From Fen-671 sp963794745 (lineage in GTDB: Bacteria > Actinomycetota > Acidimicrobiia > Acidimicrobiales > Palsa-688): a DNA stretch of 64,000 bases. Below, in pieces: positions 1 to 10,062 of the stretch. The notes beneath the pieces were generated by a model, which saw nothing but the letters and a program-made list of their open reading frames with translations, made no database searches and had not been told where the DNA came from. Position 1 is the first letter of the stretch. Every line of letters begins with the position of its first letter. Position numbers and translations under genes: made by a program. The stretch lies in contig CAWCEZ010000006.1 of the NCBI GenBank assembly GCA_963794745.1, forward strand, positions 403,647 to 467,646. The letters run 5' to 3'.

Positions 1-939
1 GAAGGCGGCATAACTGACCAGTTCCCGTTCCTGCTGGGCCATGAGGCGGCCGGTGAGGTGGTCGAAGTAGGCGCCGATGTCAGGGGCCTCAACCCCGGGA
101 CCTTCGTTGTGCTCAACTGGCGGGCCGTCTGCGGGCAGTGCCGGGCCTGCCGAAAGGGCAAGCCCCAGTACTGTTTTTCGACATTCAACGCCACGCAGAA
201 AATGACCCTGAAGGACGGGACGCCCCTGACGCCCGCCCTCGGCATAGGGGCGTTCAGCGAGCTGACCTTGGTAGCGGCGGGCCAGTGCACCGAGGTCCCG
301 CGCACCCGGCCCGAGGTGGCCGGACTGTTGGGCTGCGGGGTCATGGCCGGCCTGGGCGCCGTACTTCACACCGGGCAGGTGGGCCCGGGAGACAGTGTGG
401 CCGTTTTCGGCTGCGGCGGTGTCGGGACGGCGGCCATTGCCGGGGCCAAGCTGGCGGGAGCGACGGTAGTGGTCGCGATCGACGTCGATGACCGAAAACT
501 CGAACAAGCTCGGGCCTTCGGGGCCACTCACACCGTCAACTCCAGGCGCGAGGACCCAGTCGCCGCTGTGCGCGCGTTCACTGGTTCATACGGCGCCGAC
601 GTGGCCGTGGAGGCGGTGGGCCGGCCCGAGGTGCTCGAGCAGGCGTTTTTCGCCCGCGACCTGGCCGGCACGGTTGTCCAGGTGGGGGTACCAACCCCTG
701 ACATGCGTTTCCCTGACCTGCCCATGCTCGAGTTTTTCGGGCGAGGCGGCGCACTTAAGCCGTCGTGGTACGGCGACTGCCTACCCAGCCGCGACTTCCC
801 CATGCTTATCGAGCTGTACCTCCAGGGCAGGTTGGACCTGGACAGGTTTGTCAGCGAGACGATCGGTATCGACGAAGTCGAGGCAGCTTTCGGCCGAATG
901 GCCCGCGGGGAGGTCCTGCGCAGCGTGGTCGTCATATGA
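1..939 (+). CDS. mscR: S-(hydroxymethyl)mycothiol dehydrogenase (5' end outside window)
   Basis: Zinc-dependent medium-chain alcohol dehydrogenase that oxidises the formaldehyde adduct of mycothiol with NAD, in the cytosol. The reading frame is open from base 1, so about 50 N-terminal residues lie outside the window. Visible are the GHEAAGEV zinc-ligand segment, the structural-zinc cysteines in CGQCRACRKGKPQYC, the Rossmann motif GCGGVG near codon 140, and the family-specific runs NWRAVCGQC, NATQKMTL, GCGVMAGLG and SWYGDCLPSRDFPML. Together these fit the mycothiol-linked formaldehyde dehydrogenase rather than a generic alcohol dehydrogenase. It implies a mycothiol-making actinobacterium. The frame is intact up to its stop. 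Confidence 0.9.
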   Translation, partial: EGGITDQFPFLLGHEAAGEVVEVGADVRGLNPGTFVVLNWRAVCGQCRACRKGKPQYCFSTFNATQKMTLKDGTPLTPALGIGAFSELTLVAAGQCTEVPRTRPEVAGLLGCGVMAGLGAVLHTGQVGPGDSVAVFGCGGVGTAAIAGAKLAGATVVVAIDVDDRKLEQARAFGATHTVNSRREDPVAAVRAFTGSYGADVAVEAVGRPEVLEQAFFARDLAGTVVQVGVPTPDMRFPDLPMLEFFGRGGALKPSWYGDCLPSRDFPMLIELYLQGRLDLDRFVSETIGIDEVEAAFGRMARGEVLRSVVVI

Positions 940-1135
940 CCGAGATGCCCGCCCGGCCCTAATAGGCCCCGGCTGCTCGAAGAAGTGGCGCCCTGTTCCC
1001 CACCGAACAACTCCTGCCACCTCGCGAACAACGCCCTGACCCGGGCTTTCGGTGGAGGTGATGGGACTTGCCGGCCGGGAGACCGCACGGAGTTGCGCCT
1101 TGTCCGATCTGGTAGTCGGCCCTCGCGGCGGGGGC

Positions 1136-2009
1136 TCAGCGCACGAGGGTGTCGTAGAGGAGGCCCAGACGGCCACAAGCCCTCCTTATACCGGGGCTAT
1201 CGTCCCGGCTGGATGCCAGTACCCGAGCAGGGAACGATTCGGCAGCAGCCACGACCTCGGCTACCAGGGTCGACAGGCCTGTCTCCTTAGCGCCGAGGGT
1301 TCCCATGCGCCACGCTAAGTTCCGCATCGGCCTGATCGTGAACTCGTCAGGAAGCTCGACCAGCGCGGCATCGAGGACCTGCCGCTCCGAGACGTCTAGA
1401 TTGCCGACCAGGGCGCCGGACTGGCCCGGGCTGCGCCACAGATGGCACCTCGAGGACGGCGTTCGGAGGTCCTAGGCCAGCGCGCCGGTAAGGACACCGA
1501 ACCCGAAATCCTCGGTCCAGTCGAGTTCGTAGAAATCGTGCCGGTGTCTCATACATGTCAAAAAATGCAATCCACCCAATGCCGTGCGGCACGTCAGCAC
1601 TGCGCCCGGCCAACGCCAGCCCGAGGCGGGCGGGTGCCACTGAGAGCAAGAGCCGCTCGTGCTCGACCGGTTCGATGACTTCGTGCTCAGGCAACGCGAG
1701 CCCCGGGAACTGCGCTCCCCAGGGTGCGACCATGGCCAAGAAGTCGGCTTTCTCGTCCTCGTCGTCCTCCCAGTGCGCGGCGAAGTGGAAGTCCGCGTGT
1801 TGGGAAAGCCAAACCGCCTTCTCCTGCGACGCGAACCGGCTTATCGGGACGCTCCAACGGCCTCGAATGACATCGCCAACGTCGTACTCGTCGAGGTCCT
1901 CGAGGTCTGGAGGCCCCAACTCTCCCGTGTCCCAGGGGCGGCTAGGCGCCGACCGGTCTGTCAGGTTGTCCAAGAGCACCGGGACAAGGCCACGCGCTGC
2001 CGCCGGCAC
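1136..2009 (-). pseudogene. Unrecognised protein, frameshifted
   Basis: A long minus-strand coding signal starts at GTG 2009. It continues in frame to about 1490, then changes frame at least twice before a stop at 1136. The N-terminal half is acidic and contains IGWIAFFDM; after the frame change the text reads sensibly again (GALVGNLDVSERQVLDAALVELPDE and then MRNLAWRMGTLGAKETGL). The layout is faintly reminiscent of DUF4253-type proteins, but I cannot assert that. An in-frame stop appears even in the best alternative reading, so either several base errors are present or the gene is decaying. The neighbours are unrelated. Confidence 0.45.
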
Positions 2010-2339
2010 ACGGAGCGCCTGCCAGACGGGCCCCGGATCTCGAGCACATCGTTACTAGCCCACAGCGAGGGAGGTGCGTCATGCGCCGTGTCGCTAACTC
2101 GAGCCTTCACGGCTTTGCCGGCCGGGAGCTGGACGCTACCAATACTTACAGAGCTGCCGTCAGGAAGCCCGTGGTTTACGTCCACGGGCCAGTCTGTCAC
2201 GCAGTGCTGGGTCGGGTGCCCCACTGGGCCCGAAGGGCGTGCAACCGCGTGGCCAGATAACGGGCACCGGGACCACCGAGAACCGACGTGAAGCTGGCCG
2301 TTTGTGGAAAACGGTCCGCACGCTATCGCGCAAACGTCA
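2010..2339. other. Intergenic stretch without a recognised gene
   Basis: Between the broken gene and the SDR gene I see no protein with family-like motifs on either strand and no convincing hairpin or tRNA. The short frames here have no recognisable content. Confidence 0.5.
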
Positions 2340-3263
2340 TTAGGAGATGAAGCGGTGGATGGCCTCGTTGGCGTGGTACTGAAACGACGGGTTGGCGAAG
2401 TCGGGGAAGATGTTGGCTTGGTTGACCAAGGGACCGGTTATCGTGTTGGCTGCGCTGGCGTAGAACACGCCGCTAGACAGAGCCGGGTCGGTGACGCCGT
2501 CGACCAGTCGCTTCGCGCCCACCTCAAGTTTGTGGGAGATACCCAGGCGAGGCATGACGTATTTGGCCGCTATACGTTGCGGTAGCTTAAGGTCGTTGGG
2601 GGCGTGGGTGCCGGTGGTGTTCCCGGGGCTCACGGTGATAAAGCGGCGGTCCGGGTACTGGCGGGCCACGCAGGCCATCCACAGGGCCCCGATGTACTTG
2701 ACCTGCCCGTAGTGCAAAAAGAGGTCAGTTTTGCGGGAGGCGAAATAGCTGCCGTCGATGACAGTGGCGAGCTCGTCAGCGGAGGTGGATACGAAGGTGG
2801 GCCGTTTCATCCGCATCTTCGGAATTCCCCTGGCTTGCTCACTTCCGGCTAAGACCGCCACCTCGCCAAGGCGGTCCTCGCTCAGCAGCGCCTCCAGGAG
2901 GACAACGTGGCCAAGAACGTTCTGCGCGAACATGTAAGTGGCCCCGTCAGCGGTCAAGTCCATGGGAGTTTTGCCGCCCATTCCGCCGGCGATCATGACC
3001 AGCACGTCGAGGGGCCCCTTGATGCCCGCCAGGCCGGCGTGGACCGAACCCAGATCGGCGACGTCCATGAGAACGATGTCAAAGATCTGCCGGCGGGTCG
3101 CGGCTTCGAGCTCGGCCTTTGCCATTATCGCCCGGTCTTTATTCCGGCACGCTAAGTAGATCCGCGCCACCTCGCGACGTAGGGCCAGTTGCCGGGCCAC
3201 GTCCTTGCCGATCCCGGCGTTGGCGCCCGTGATCAGTACCGTCTTTCCTGGGAGTGTGCTCAC
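2340..3263 (-). CDS. Short-chain dehydrogenase/reductase family protein
   Basis: NAD(P)-dependent SDR of 307 residues, probably cytosolic; substrate unknown. The N-terminal cofactor motif is TGANAGIG (about residues 13-20), followed by an acidic/basic stretch typical of cofactor selection. The active-site pair is in YGQVK (YxxxK). The usual NNAG motif is altered to MIAGG, which is seen in divergent members related to the retinol dehydrogenase/protochlorophyllide reductase branch. It is longer than classical 250-residue SDRs because of a C-terminal extension. A TetR-type fragment lies just upstream, a common regulator-enzyme arrangement. The start ATG at 3263 directly precedes the Rossmann strand. 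Confidence 0.75.
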   Translation of the reverse strand: MSTLPGKTVLITGANAGIGKDVARQLALRREVARIYLACRNKDRAIMAKAELEAATRRQIFDIVLMDVADLGSVHAGLAGIKGPLDVLVMIAGGMGGKTPMDLTADGATYMFAQNVLGHVVLLEALLSEDRLGEVAVLAGSEQARGIPKMRMKRPTFVSTSADELATVIDGSYFASRKTDLFLHYGQVKYIGALWMACVARQYPDRRFITVSPGNTTGTHAPNDLKLPQRIAAKYVMPRLGISHKLEVGAKRLVDGVTDPALSSGVFYASAANTITGPLVNQANIFPDFANPSFQYHANEAIHRFIS

Positions 3264-3455
3264 TGGTATTTCCTCTCGTTTTCTGTGGCCTAGTCAGGCA
3301 GGACAGCTCTTGGCGGGTTTCGTCCACCGGTTGACCCGTAGCGGTTGACGAGCACTGCGAGCCGGCACTTTCGGGCCTGACGGCATCGAATTCGTCGCAG
3401 TCGTTCGCGCTGACCACCGGCGGCGATAAAGATGGCCCGAAGCAGGGACGGCAGG

Positions 3456-3662
3456 TCAGCAGGGCTGACTTATATTGAAAATAGTGGTATATCTGGCTTC
3501 GCGAAGCAGGAGCGCGAGCACCGACTTCATCCAAACTGGCCTCCAGCGCACCCTTTCAGCCACTACTTCCGCCGCTGCTCCGACGATCTGTAGACGAGCC
3601 ACGCGACCCCGCTCGGTCACGGGCTTTGCCGCCGCGACGGCACGCTCGCCCGTGGACTTCAT
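3456..3662 (-). pseudogene. TetR-family regulator, N-terminal remnant
   Basis: Reading from ATG 3662, the peptide MKSTGERAVAAAKPVTERG leads into an N-terminal TetR helix-turn-helix. After a frame change near 3540 it continues as DEVGARAPASRSQIYHYFQYKSALL, the recognition helix and the SQxYHYF hallmark. No ligand-binding domain follows: beyond about 3450 the translation loses all TetR character and the SDR gene begins 190 bp later. This is therefore a truncated and frame-shifted regulator. Its YHYF region closely resembles the two other TetR genes at 4968 and 6241, suggesting local duplication. Confidence 0.6.
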
Positions 3663-3750
3663 GATCCATGCAAAATATGGCGAGTTCCATACGAGCCAGC
3701 CCACCAATACTTCTGCAACGGTGAGGAGGCGGGATCTGGAGCCACCTCGA

Positions 3751-4044
3751 TCAGCTAGGGAGGCCGTCGAGCAAGCTGAAACGGGCATCCATCGCGACAC
3801 TTCGGACATCGATCAGCTGCTGATATCCAGGCGAGTTGTACCACTTGATGGCCGTCTCATGGTCGGGGAACCGCATGAGTGCCCCTGAAGTGAGCGAGCC
3901 ATCGCCGTGCAGGATCTCCCAGTTAGCGTTGGCGAGAACCTCGCCTCCGTGGTCTTTGGCCGTCCGCCCGGCCTTGGGACCGTATTTCTCACGGTAAACA
4001 TCCGGGTCGTTGACGGTGAATTCGACAATTACGTATGCGCTCAT
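3751..4044 (-). CDS. DUF1330 domain protein
   Basis: A 97-residue protein matching the small alpha/beta-barrel DUF1330 family over its whole length: it starts MSAYVIVEFTVNDPDVY and has the central pattern GGEVLANANWEILHGD and RFPDHETAIKWYNSPGYQ, typical of this dimeric ferredoxin-like fold. The biochemical role of the family is not established. It lies between TetR/SDR modules on the same strand as the flanking SDR genes and may belong to the same catabolic set. The ATG at 4044 has a plausible upstream purine stretch. Confidence 0.85.
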   Translation of the reverse strand: MSAYVIVEFTVNDPDVYREKYGPKAGRTAKDHGGEVLANANWEILHGDGSLTSGALMRFPDHETAIKWYNSPGYQQLIDVRSVAMDARFSLLDGLPS

Positions 4045-4117
4045 GTGGGTACTCCTCAGTTGTTAGTTGTGATGTCTGTTCTCGGTCTTCACTCTTAAAC
4101 GTCACCGCCGACAGGCG

Positions 4118-4868
4118 TTACGTCGCTACCCGGCCTCCATCGACCGCAAGAGTGACGCCTTGGACGAAGCTGGCATCATCACTGGCGAGGAAGACGATCG
4201 CCGCAGCAAGTTCCTCGGGCTCAGCTACGCGACCTGCTGGTGCTAGTGCTGCGAGCTGATTCACCATCTCCTCGGGGACTGCTTCCATCATGCGGGTGCG
4301 CGTCGGGCCGGGGGCAACGGCATTGACCCGAACACCACTCGGGCCGTATTCGGCGGCCCAGGCCTTGGTCAACAGTTCGAGAGCTGCTCGGCTGGCGCCG
4401 TACATAGCCATGCCGGCCTGTCCAAAGCTCGCGACCATCGTGGAGATGTTGACGATCGAGCCCCATCCGCGTGTCGGCCATGGCTGGCGCCAGTGACGCG
4501 ACGAGGAAGAACGGGATCTTGACGTTCACTGCAAAGGTCTCGTCGAACTCTGCTTCGGTGGCTGCGTTGCTTGGTCCGAGCAAGGCGACGCCAGCGTTGT
4601 TGATGAGGATGTCGACGTGACCGTCGCCCGCCTCAGTGGCCCACTCGACCAGGTCCTGGGCCGATTCCAGGTCGCTCAACGTGGTGAGGCTGAACGTTGC
4701 GCTACCGCCGCTGCCTTCGATCTCGGCGACCACGTCTTTGGCTCGTTGTTCGTTGCGCCCGACTACCAGTACGTGAGCGCCGCGGGCGGCCAAGGCGATG
4801 GCCGTAGCCTTGCCGATCCCGCTCGTCGAGCCCGTAACCAGAGCAGTCTTGCCTCTTAGATCAGTCAT
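4118..4868 (-). CDS. Short-chain dehydrogenase/reductase, one frameshift
   Basis: Classical FabG-like SDR, about 249 residues once repaired. The first part carries TGSTSGIG (cofactor loop) and the NNAG motif (about residue 92). Near 4460 the frame changes, and the second part carries YGASRAALELL in place of the usual YxxxK segment, then VNAVAPGPTRTRM and the terminal GVTLAVDGG motif. As read, the catalytic lysine position is R (YGASR), which is unusual and could reflect base errors. It is divergently transcribed from a TetR gene with a shared promoter/operator region, so it is probably the target of that repressor. Substrate unknown. Confidence 0.75.
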
Positions 4869-4896
4869 GCGTTGGTTTGTCCTCTCTCGTCAAAAT

Positions 4897-4945
4897 TGGG
4901 TTGTGTAACTCACTATGACACAAGCGGACTGGGTTGTCAAACTCA
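4897..4945. promoter_or_regulatory. Divergent promoter with paired repeats (probable TetR operator)
   Basis: Two direct 16-base repeats, TGGGTTGTGTAACTCA (4897-4912) and TGGGTTGTCAAACTCA (4930-4945), lie between the SDR gene and the TetR gene. On the minus strand a good promoter overlaps them: TTGACA at 4940-4935, 17 bases, then CATAGT at 4917-4912. A repressor bound to the repeats would cover it, consistent with autoregulated TetR control. Confidence 0.55.
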
Positions 4946-4967
4946 AAATCTTGCTAGGATGGGTGGC

Positions 4968-5574
4968 ATGGTCAACGAGACGAGTGACCGGCCGAAGCTC
5001 ACCCCCAAGGGAGCACGCACCCGGGCACGAATAGTGGAGGAGGCCGCCGCCCTGATCCATGAGCGCGGGGTGGCAGCGACAACCTTGGAAGACGTCAAGG
5101 CGGCGGCGGGAGTCAGCGGCTCTCAGATGTACCACTACTTCCCCGACAAGAACGAACTCGTGCAGGCGGTCATCGACTACCAAGCCGACACCATCGTCAA
5201 TCGCCAGCGGCACGCGCTCGGCAGCGCGAACGGAGTCGAAGCCTGGCGGAACATGGTGATCACCGCAGCGAAGCGCACCAAAGCGAAGGGGGGCTGCCCA
5301 CTTGGCTCGCTCGTTGGTCAACTCGCCGAGAGTGACCCCGAGGCCCGAGCGCTCATTGCGGCAGGGTTCGATCAGTGGGCAGCCGCCATCAGCGATGGAC
5401 TCAGATCCCTTCATGCCGACGGGAAAGCTCCGGTCCGACATCGACCCGGACGACCTGGCCACTACTCTGCTCGCCGCGCTCGAAGGAGGACTTCTACTCG
5501 CCCAGGTACTTCGGAGTTCCCGCCCGATCGAAACTGCGGTCAATACCCTCCTCGCCCTTGCCATCGGCAGATGA
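4968..5574 (+). CDS. TetR/AcrR-family transcriptional regulator, one frameshift
   Basis: DNA-binding repressor. From ATG 4968 (an alternative ATG lies at 4959) the protein has the TetR N-terminal helix-turn-helix, ending in VSGSQMYHYFPDKNELVQAV, and a ligand-binding domain containing GGCPLGSLVGQLAESDPEAR. Near 5420 the frame shifts by one base and continues as KLRSDIDPDDLATTLLAALEGGLLLAQ to the stop at 5574, the conserved C-terminal helix of LmrA/YxaF-type TetR proteins. The repaired length is about 200 residues, normal for the family. Divergent from the SDR gene at 4868, its likely target. Confidence 0.8.
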
Positions 5575-5814
5575 GCCCAAGCCGGGCTCGTTCACAGCCA
5601 TCGCCGAGGTCGGCTCACGGCTCTTGGATGATGCACGTGCATCCACACGATGCGCTTGCGGACTCGCTGCCGTTCGTGATGCGCGACACCTCGTCGCTCC
5701 CAGTGGGTTGCTCAGGTCTGGCTTTTCGTGAGCTCATTCAGCCGAGCCTGACTGCTCGTGCAGCTTGGACGTGGACCGGCCTCGTCAAGAGGAACGGAAT
5801 TTCGTGACAGCTCC

Positions 5815-6116
5815 TGCCGTGGGGAAGACGTTCCACCTCGACCTCGACGGGACGGCAATTGCCGGCCGCTACATCGAAGTAGATCCGCCCGCACCGCATG
5901 CTGCTTGGATGGGACCGTGAAGGAACCGACACGGCGACGCCGACACCTACATTCATTGAGATCACGCTCACCCCGACAGATGACGGCACAAACGTGAGGG
6001 TGCAATTCTCCGGCCTAAGTGCGGAGGATGCCGCTTTCTATCCGCAACTCTGGGTGCGTCACCTTGACCGGATCGCAACTGCCTTGGCTGGCGCCGAACC
6101 CGCGCATGGCAACTGA
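5815..6116 (+). pseudogene. SRPBCC (AHSA1-like) domain fragment
   Basis: Two frames give consecutive pieces of a START-like ligand-binding fold: GKTFHLDLDGTAIAGRYIEV and, after a shift near 5890, LLGWDREGTDTATPTPTFIE with ITLTPTDDGTNVRVQFSG and a C-terminal helix ending at 6116. This is the beta-strand and C-terminal helix half of an Activator of Hsp90 ATPase homologue-like protein; the N-terminal helix region is not visible. It is therefore truncated and shifted. Flanked by two TetR genes, where AHSA1-type genes are often found. Confidence 0.5.
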
Positions 6117-6240
6117 GTCAGGAGACCGCATCCTCTGAGGTCAATCCTAAAGTCCGCTACTGGAGCCGCGGCAGGGCCGGAGCAGACGCCGTCAAGGGCG
6201 CCCACTGACGGCGAAAGGTCGAGCCACGCGTCGACGGATC

Positions 6241-6801
6241 GTGGGCACGGCAGCCGATCTCATGGTTGAGCGGGGAGTTTCGGCGGTGAGCTTGGAGGAC
6301 GTGGGACGTGCCACATCTACCAGCAAGTCGCAGATGTACCACTACTTCGCCAGTAAGGACGACCTCGTAGCTGCCGTCGTCATCTGTGTTCAGGACCGGA
6401 TCATGGCTTTCCACGGTGACCTGCTCGTCGCGGTCGAATCGGTGGACGGCCTGCGAGGTTGGGCTGATTCCGTTGTTGCATTCCACCGGCGGGGGCCACG
6501 GTGGACCGGCTGTCCTCTCGGCACCCTGTCCAATGAGCTAATGAGTGTGGCCGTAATCGGTCGCCTCGAGGTACAGGAGGCCTTCGGCTCCTGGCAGCTC
6601 CTCCTCACACGTACCTTGGTGCGGCTCCAGGACTCGGGGAAATTGCGGGCCGATGCCGATCCGGAGCGCCTGGCCACAGCAACACTGGCCTCACTCGAGG
6701 GTGGTCTGCTCATGTCAAAGGCGCTCCAGGACGAGGCCCCGCTTGCCATCGCACTTGATGCCGCACTTGGTCATCTGGCGACATTTGCCAGCAGCCAATA
6801 G
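6241..6801 (+). CDS. TetR/AcrR-family transcriptional regulator
   Basis: Second complete TetR-type regulator. The HTH ends in TSTSKSQMYHYFASKDDLVAAV, the ligand domain has the family segment GCPLGTLSNELMS, and the C-terminal helix reads DPERLATATLASLEGGLLMSKAL. GTG 6241 is the first conventional start, but the frame is open upstream to 6151 and encodes LTAKGRATRRRIV, the normal first TetR helix, so translation probably begins at an upstream CTG or a start hidden by an indel. It resembles the regulator at 4968 over its whole length, so the pair looks duplicated. The target is unknown; an SRPBCC fragment precedes it. Confidence 0.8.
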   Translation: MGTAADLMVERGVSAVSLEDVGRATSTSKSQMYHYFASKDDLVAAVVICVQDRIMAFHGDLLVAVESVDGLRGWADSVVAFHRRGPRWTGCPLGTLSNELMSVAVIGRLEVQEAFGSWQLLLTRTLVRLQDSGKLRADADPERLATATLASLEGGLLMSKALQDEAPLAIALDAALGHLATFASSQ

Positions 6802-7169
6802 CCCGCTCGCCAGTCGAGTTAACTCAGGAACAACGGCAGGGGAACGAGGACTAGTTGCAATGGATCGAGGTTGACGTAGACGAGGACGGGGAACCCGAGG
6901 TCAGCGCAATCTTCCCAACTCGGCTCACCGAGGCAAATCGAGACCGCCGATCCGAGCCTCTCGGAACTCGTCCCACCGATCCTCGGGGCGACCGCACACA
7001 TTGAGCCCCGTTGAGCCCGTCAGGTCGGCCTGCGAGGCATTCCCCGCGCCCCACCTCGACCTCGACAAACACGCCCCGCTCGTAGTTGACCCTCGTAACG
7101 CGAGCCTCAACCTTCGGCCGTAAGCAGGTGCCGGTCCATTCAGGCCAAACCAACAGAGGAGGTCGATTA
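6802..7169. other. Region with a minus-strand protein fragment only
   Basis: The minus strand here encodes text such as EARVTRVNYERGVFVEVEV and, in a second frame, EDRWDEFREARIGGLDLP, which looks like a fragment of a real but unrecognised protein broken by a shift. There is no intact gene on either strand. An AGAGGAGGT stretch at 7155-7163 is a likely ribosome-binding site for the following glycosyltransferase. Confidence 0.4.
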
Positions 7170-7181
7170 CTGTCGCCCGTA

Positions 7182-8178
7182 GTGAGCGACACGCGCCACC
7201 AGCCTGACGAGGCCCTTCCCACGGTGTCGGTGATCGTCCCGACCTTTCGTCGCAGTGAGTGCATGAAGGAGTCCTTGCAGCCGTTGCTCGCCGATCCGGC
7301 GACGACCGAACTGGTCGTGGTCGTGGATGGCCAGGACGCGGCATCCGCGAGCGTCGTGGACCAGTTTGCCTCAGTCGACCGACGGGTGACCCTTGTGATG
7401 CCCCCTCATGGGGGGAAGAGAAGCGCACTAGCGGCGGGTCTCAAGGAGGCAACCGGCGACGTAGTGCTATTGATCGACGATGACGTGGTCGCCGGGCCAG
7501 GCCTCGTCACTGGCCACGCTCGCCACCACAAGCCAGGAGAGCGCCTGGTCGTCGCCGGTTACATGCCATGCTGGGAGACGCCTTCAGCCAAGGGAGTGGC
7601 GTTTTTCACCAAGGAGTACGGAGCTTCCTACGAAAGGCATTCCGCGGCGATCGAAAGCGAGCCCTCGCTGCTGCTCCGCCAGCTATGGGGCGGGAACGTC
7701 TCGTTGCGCCGGTCGGACTGTGAAGCCGTCGGTTTCACGCCATGGCCGTTCCGCCACGAGGACCGGGAATTCGGCCTGAGATGCCTCCGCCAGGGAATGT
7801 CCGGCCTTTTCGATCGCCAGCTCTACGCAGAGCACCATCATTTCAGGGATGCGAGACATTTCTTGGCAGACCACCGTGCGTGGGGCGCGGGCGACGCGTG
7901 CCTCGCGCGAGCGGTTCACCGAACTGATCGGGCCGTTCGACCCGGACGACGAACTACGCCGTGCCGGGCCGATCGTAAGTGTGCTGTTGTCCCACATGTC
8001 GACCCCGCGGCGTAGCCCCCTGGTCACGACGCCGCTCGTGGCCCTCGCCCGAGTGGCGAGCTTCTTGCGTATAGGCAGGGTCGAAGCGAGGGCCTATTTC
8101 ATCGCTTGCCGCATCGAGTCCCGCGTCGGTTCCGTGCAATTCCGCCATGGAACGGGGCCCCTGGGGCCCGAAGGATGA
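7182..8178 (+). CDS. Family 2 glycosyltransferase, one frameshift
   Basis: GT-A fold transferase that moves a sugar from a nucleotide-sugar donor. It starts at GTG 7182 (or CTG 7170, better spaced from the AGAGGAGGT at 7155-7163). Motifs in order: TVSVIVPTFRR, ELVVVVDGQD, GGKRSALAAGLKEATGDVV and the metal-binding LLIDDDV, then a WGGNVSLRR acceptor loop and HEDREFGLR (the catalytic ED). Near 7890 the frame shifts and continues as RERFTELIGPFDPDDELRRAG to 8178. No membrane segment is obvious. Acceptor unknown; no polysaccharide cluster surrounds it. Confidence 0.75.
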
Positions 8179-8366
8179 CCGGGGCAAACCGGCGCGAACC
8201 GAAATCCTGAGACGGTGAAAAGACGTGCCTGCTGCCGTTCGCTGGCAAGACCTAGCACCCCGACCGCGCCCACTACTTGCAACCATCGCAAATACGGAGC
8301 ACCCAGGTCGGGCGGCCGTGATGGCCCGCGGGGTATGACGTCGGCAGTCACGCCCCGCCAACATGC

Positions 8367-9958
8367 TTACGCGGATTTCATGAGATACTCACGGGCCATC
8401 ATCGACGCGGTCGAACCCTCCCCAACGGCCGCTGCTACTCGCTTGATGAATCCGCGCGGATATCTCCCGCGGCAAAGACGCCCGACATGGACGTCTCCAG
8501 CCAAGTCGCACCCTCACGCCCGGTAAGTATGAACCCGTGATCGTCGAGATCGACCACGCCTTGAAGCCATTCGGTGGAGGGTCGTGCACCAATAAACATA
8601 AAGAGCACGCTGGTCTCGAACGTCTCCCGCTCTCCAGAAGGGCCGGCAAGCACGAGACCGGTGAGCCGCCCCTCACCCAGCGCGTCGACCACTTGGACCT
8701 GGGTCCGAATTGAGACGTTCGCAATCCCTTCAAGCTGCTGAACAAGGTAGTCGGACATGCTTTTTTTGATGGAGTCACCCCGGATCAGCACCGTCACGTT
8801 CGCTCCACCCGAAGCCAGGTGCGCGGCCGCCTGGCCGGCAGAATTGCCGCCTCCCATCACGGCCACGTTCAAACCAGCCATTGCGGTGGCATCTCCTGCC
8901 GCAGCCCCGTAGAACACACCGCGACCGACCAAGGCGTCGACCGCCTCGATACCGCTCATCCGATAGCTAACGCCGCCAGACAGGATGACGCACGGGGCAC
9001 GAACGACGTCGCCGTTGGAGAGTGTTAGCACACGCTTCCTCCCGTCGGCGGCCAACGTGACAACTGCTCGGGTCACGATCGTCTCAGCTCCGAGTTGTTC
9101 GGACTGCCGGCTCGCTGATTGGGCGAGATCCGCGCCCCTGATCCCCCACGGAAACCCGAGATAGTTACGGATGTGGGCGCTTGTACCCGCTTGACCGCCA
9201 ACGGCGCTCGCCTCCACCGTTACCGCACGGAGCCCCTCGGATGACGCGTAGATGGCCGCAGCGAGGCCGGCGGGACCAGCGCCCACGATCGCAACGTCGT
9301 ACTCGGCAGCTGCCGGAGAGGTGTGCGCACCAAGGGCCTCTGCCAGTTTGGCTTCGGTAGGAGCTGCCAGCACCCGACCATCCCACAGGCGCACAGCGGG
9401 CAGCGCCAAACCCGCTAGTGGCCCAGCCATGAGGTCCAGGGCCTCATGCGAGTCGCAACCCAGCAATCGTGTAGTCACGCCGTTGCGGGCGAGCATCGTG
9501 GCCAGGGCCAGTCCACGGGACCGTTCCCGCTCCCCCACGATCGTGACCTTTTCGAACCGGAGCTGGTTCTCGTCAGCCCACACCCGTAGGGCTTCACTTA
9601 TTACGGGGTAAAGCTCCTCCTCGGGGGAGGCCCATGGTTGACCCACGTAATAGTCGACATGTCCCAACGTCAGGGCTTGGCTCAGTGCCGGCGCGACCGA
9701 CGTGTCCCCAACGCGGACCACTGCAATTCGCCGGGCCCCTGGCTGGTGCGCTGCAACCTGGTTCATTGCCGCGAACTCCCGCGAACCGATCGGAGCGAGC
9801 GCAATCGCAATCGGGCCACAGGCGGCGATAGTCTCGTTCGAGACCTCCGGGCGGTCGAGCCCTACGACCGAGTAATCAGCACCGAAGCGGCGTTGGATCG
9901 CTGCGGTCAGATCGCCACGGGAAATGGGGTCGGAAGCAAAGACGACGATGCTCGGCAC
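8367..9958 (-). CDS. Thioredoxin-reductase-like FAD/NAD(P) oxidoreductase with receiver-like N-terminal domain, one frameshift
   Basis: About 530 residues. The first ~220 form a response-regulator-like and thioredoxin-like region (MPSIVVFASDPISRGDL). A pyridine-nucleotide-disulfide-type flavoprotein follows: FAD motif GAGPAGLAAAIYASSEGL, NAD(P) motif GGGNSAGQAA, and a C-terminal FAD motif GVFAAGDIRA. The redox CxxC of thioredoxin reductase is absent (GGQAGTSAHIRNYLGFP is in its vicinity), so it is not a classical TrxB. Near 8430 a one-base shift gives an early stop; the restored frame adds FIKRVAAAVGEGSTASM to the TAA at 8367-8369. Such fusions are known in actinobacteria; substrate unknown. 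Confidence 0.8.
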
Positions 9959-10062
9959 AAACCAATCCTTTCACGGACGCGGCACCGGAGCGCCTGGTCG
10001 TCCATCTACGCTGCTGTGTGGCATCAAGCTTCGGAGCCGTAGGAACGTCTCGATGCCAACGT

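Noticed and set aside
940..1135. Short frames after mscR
   Set aside because: No motif or codon-use support; treated as intergenic.
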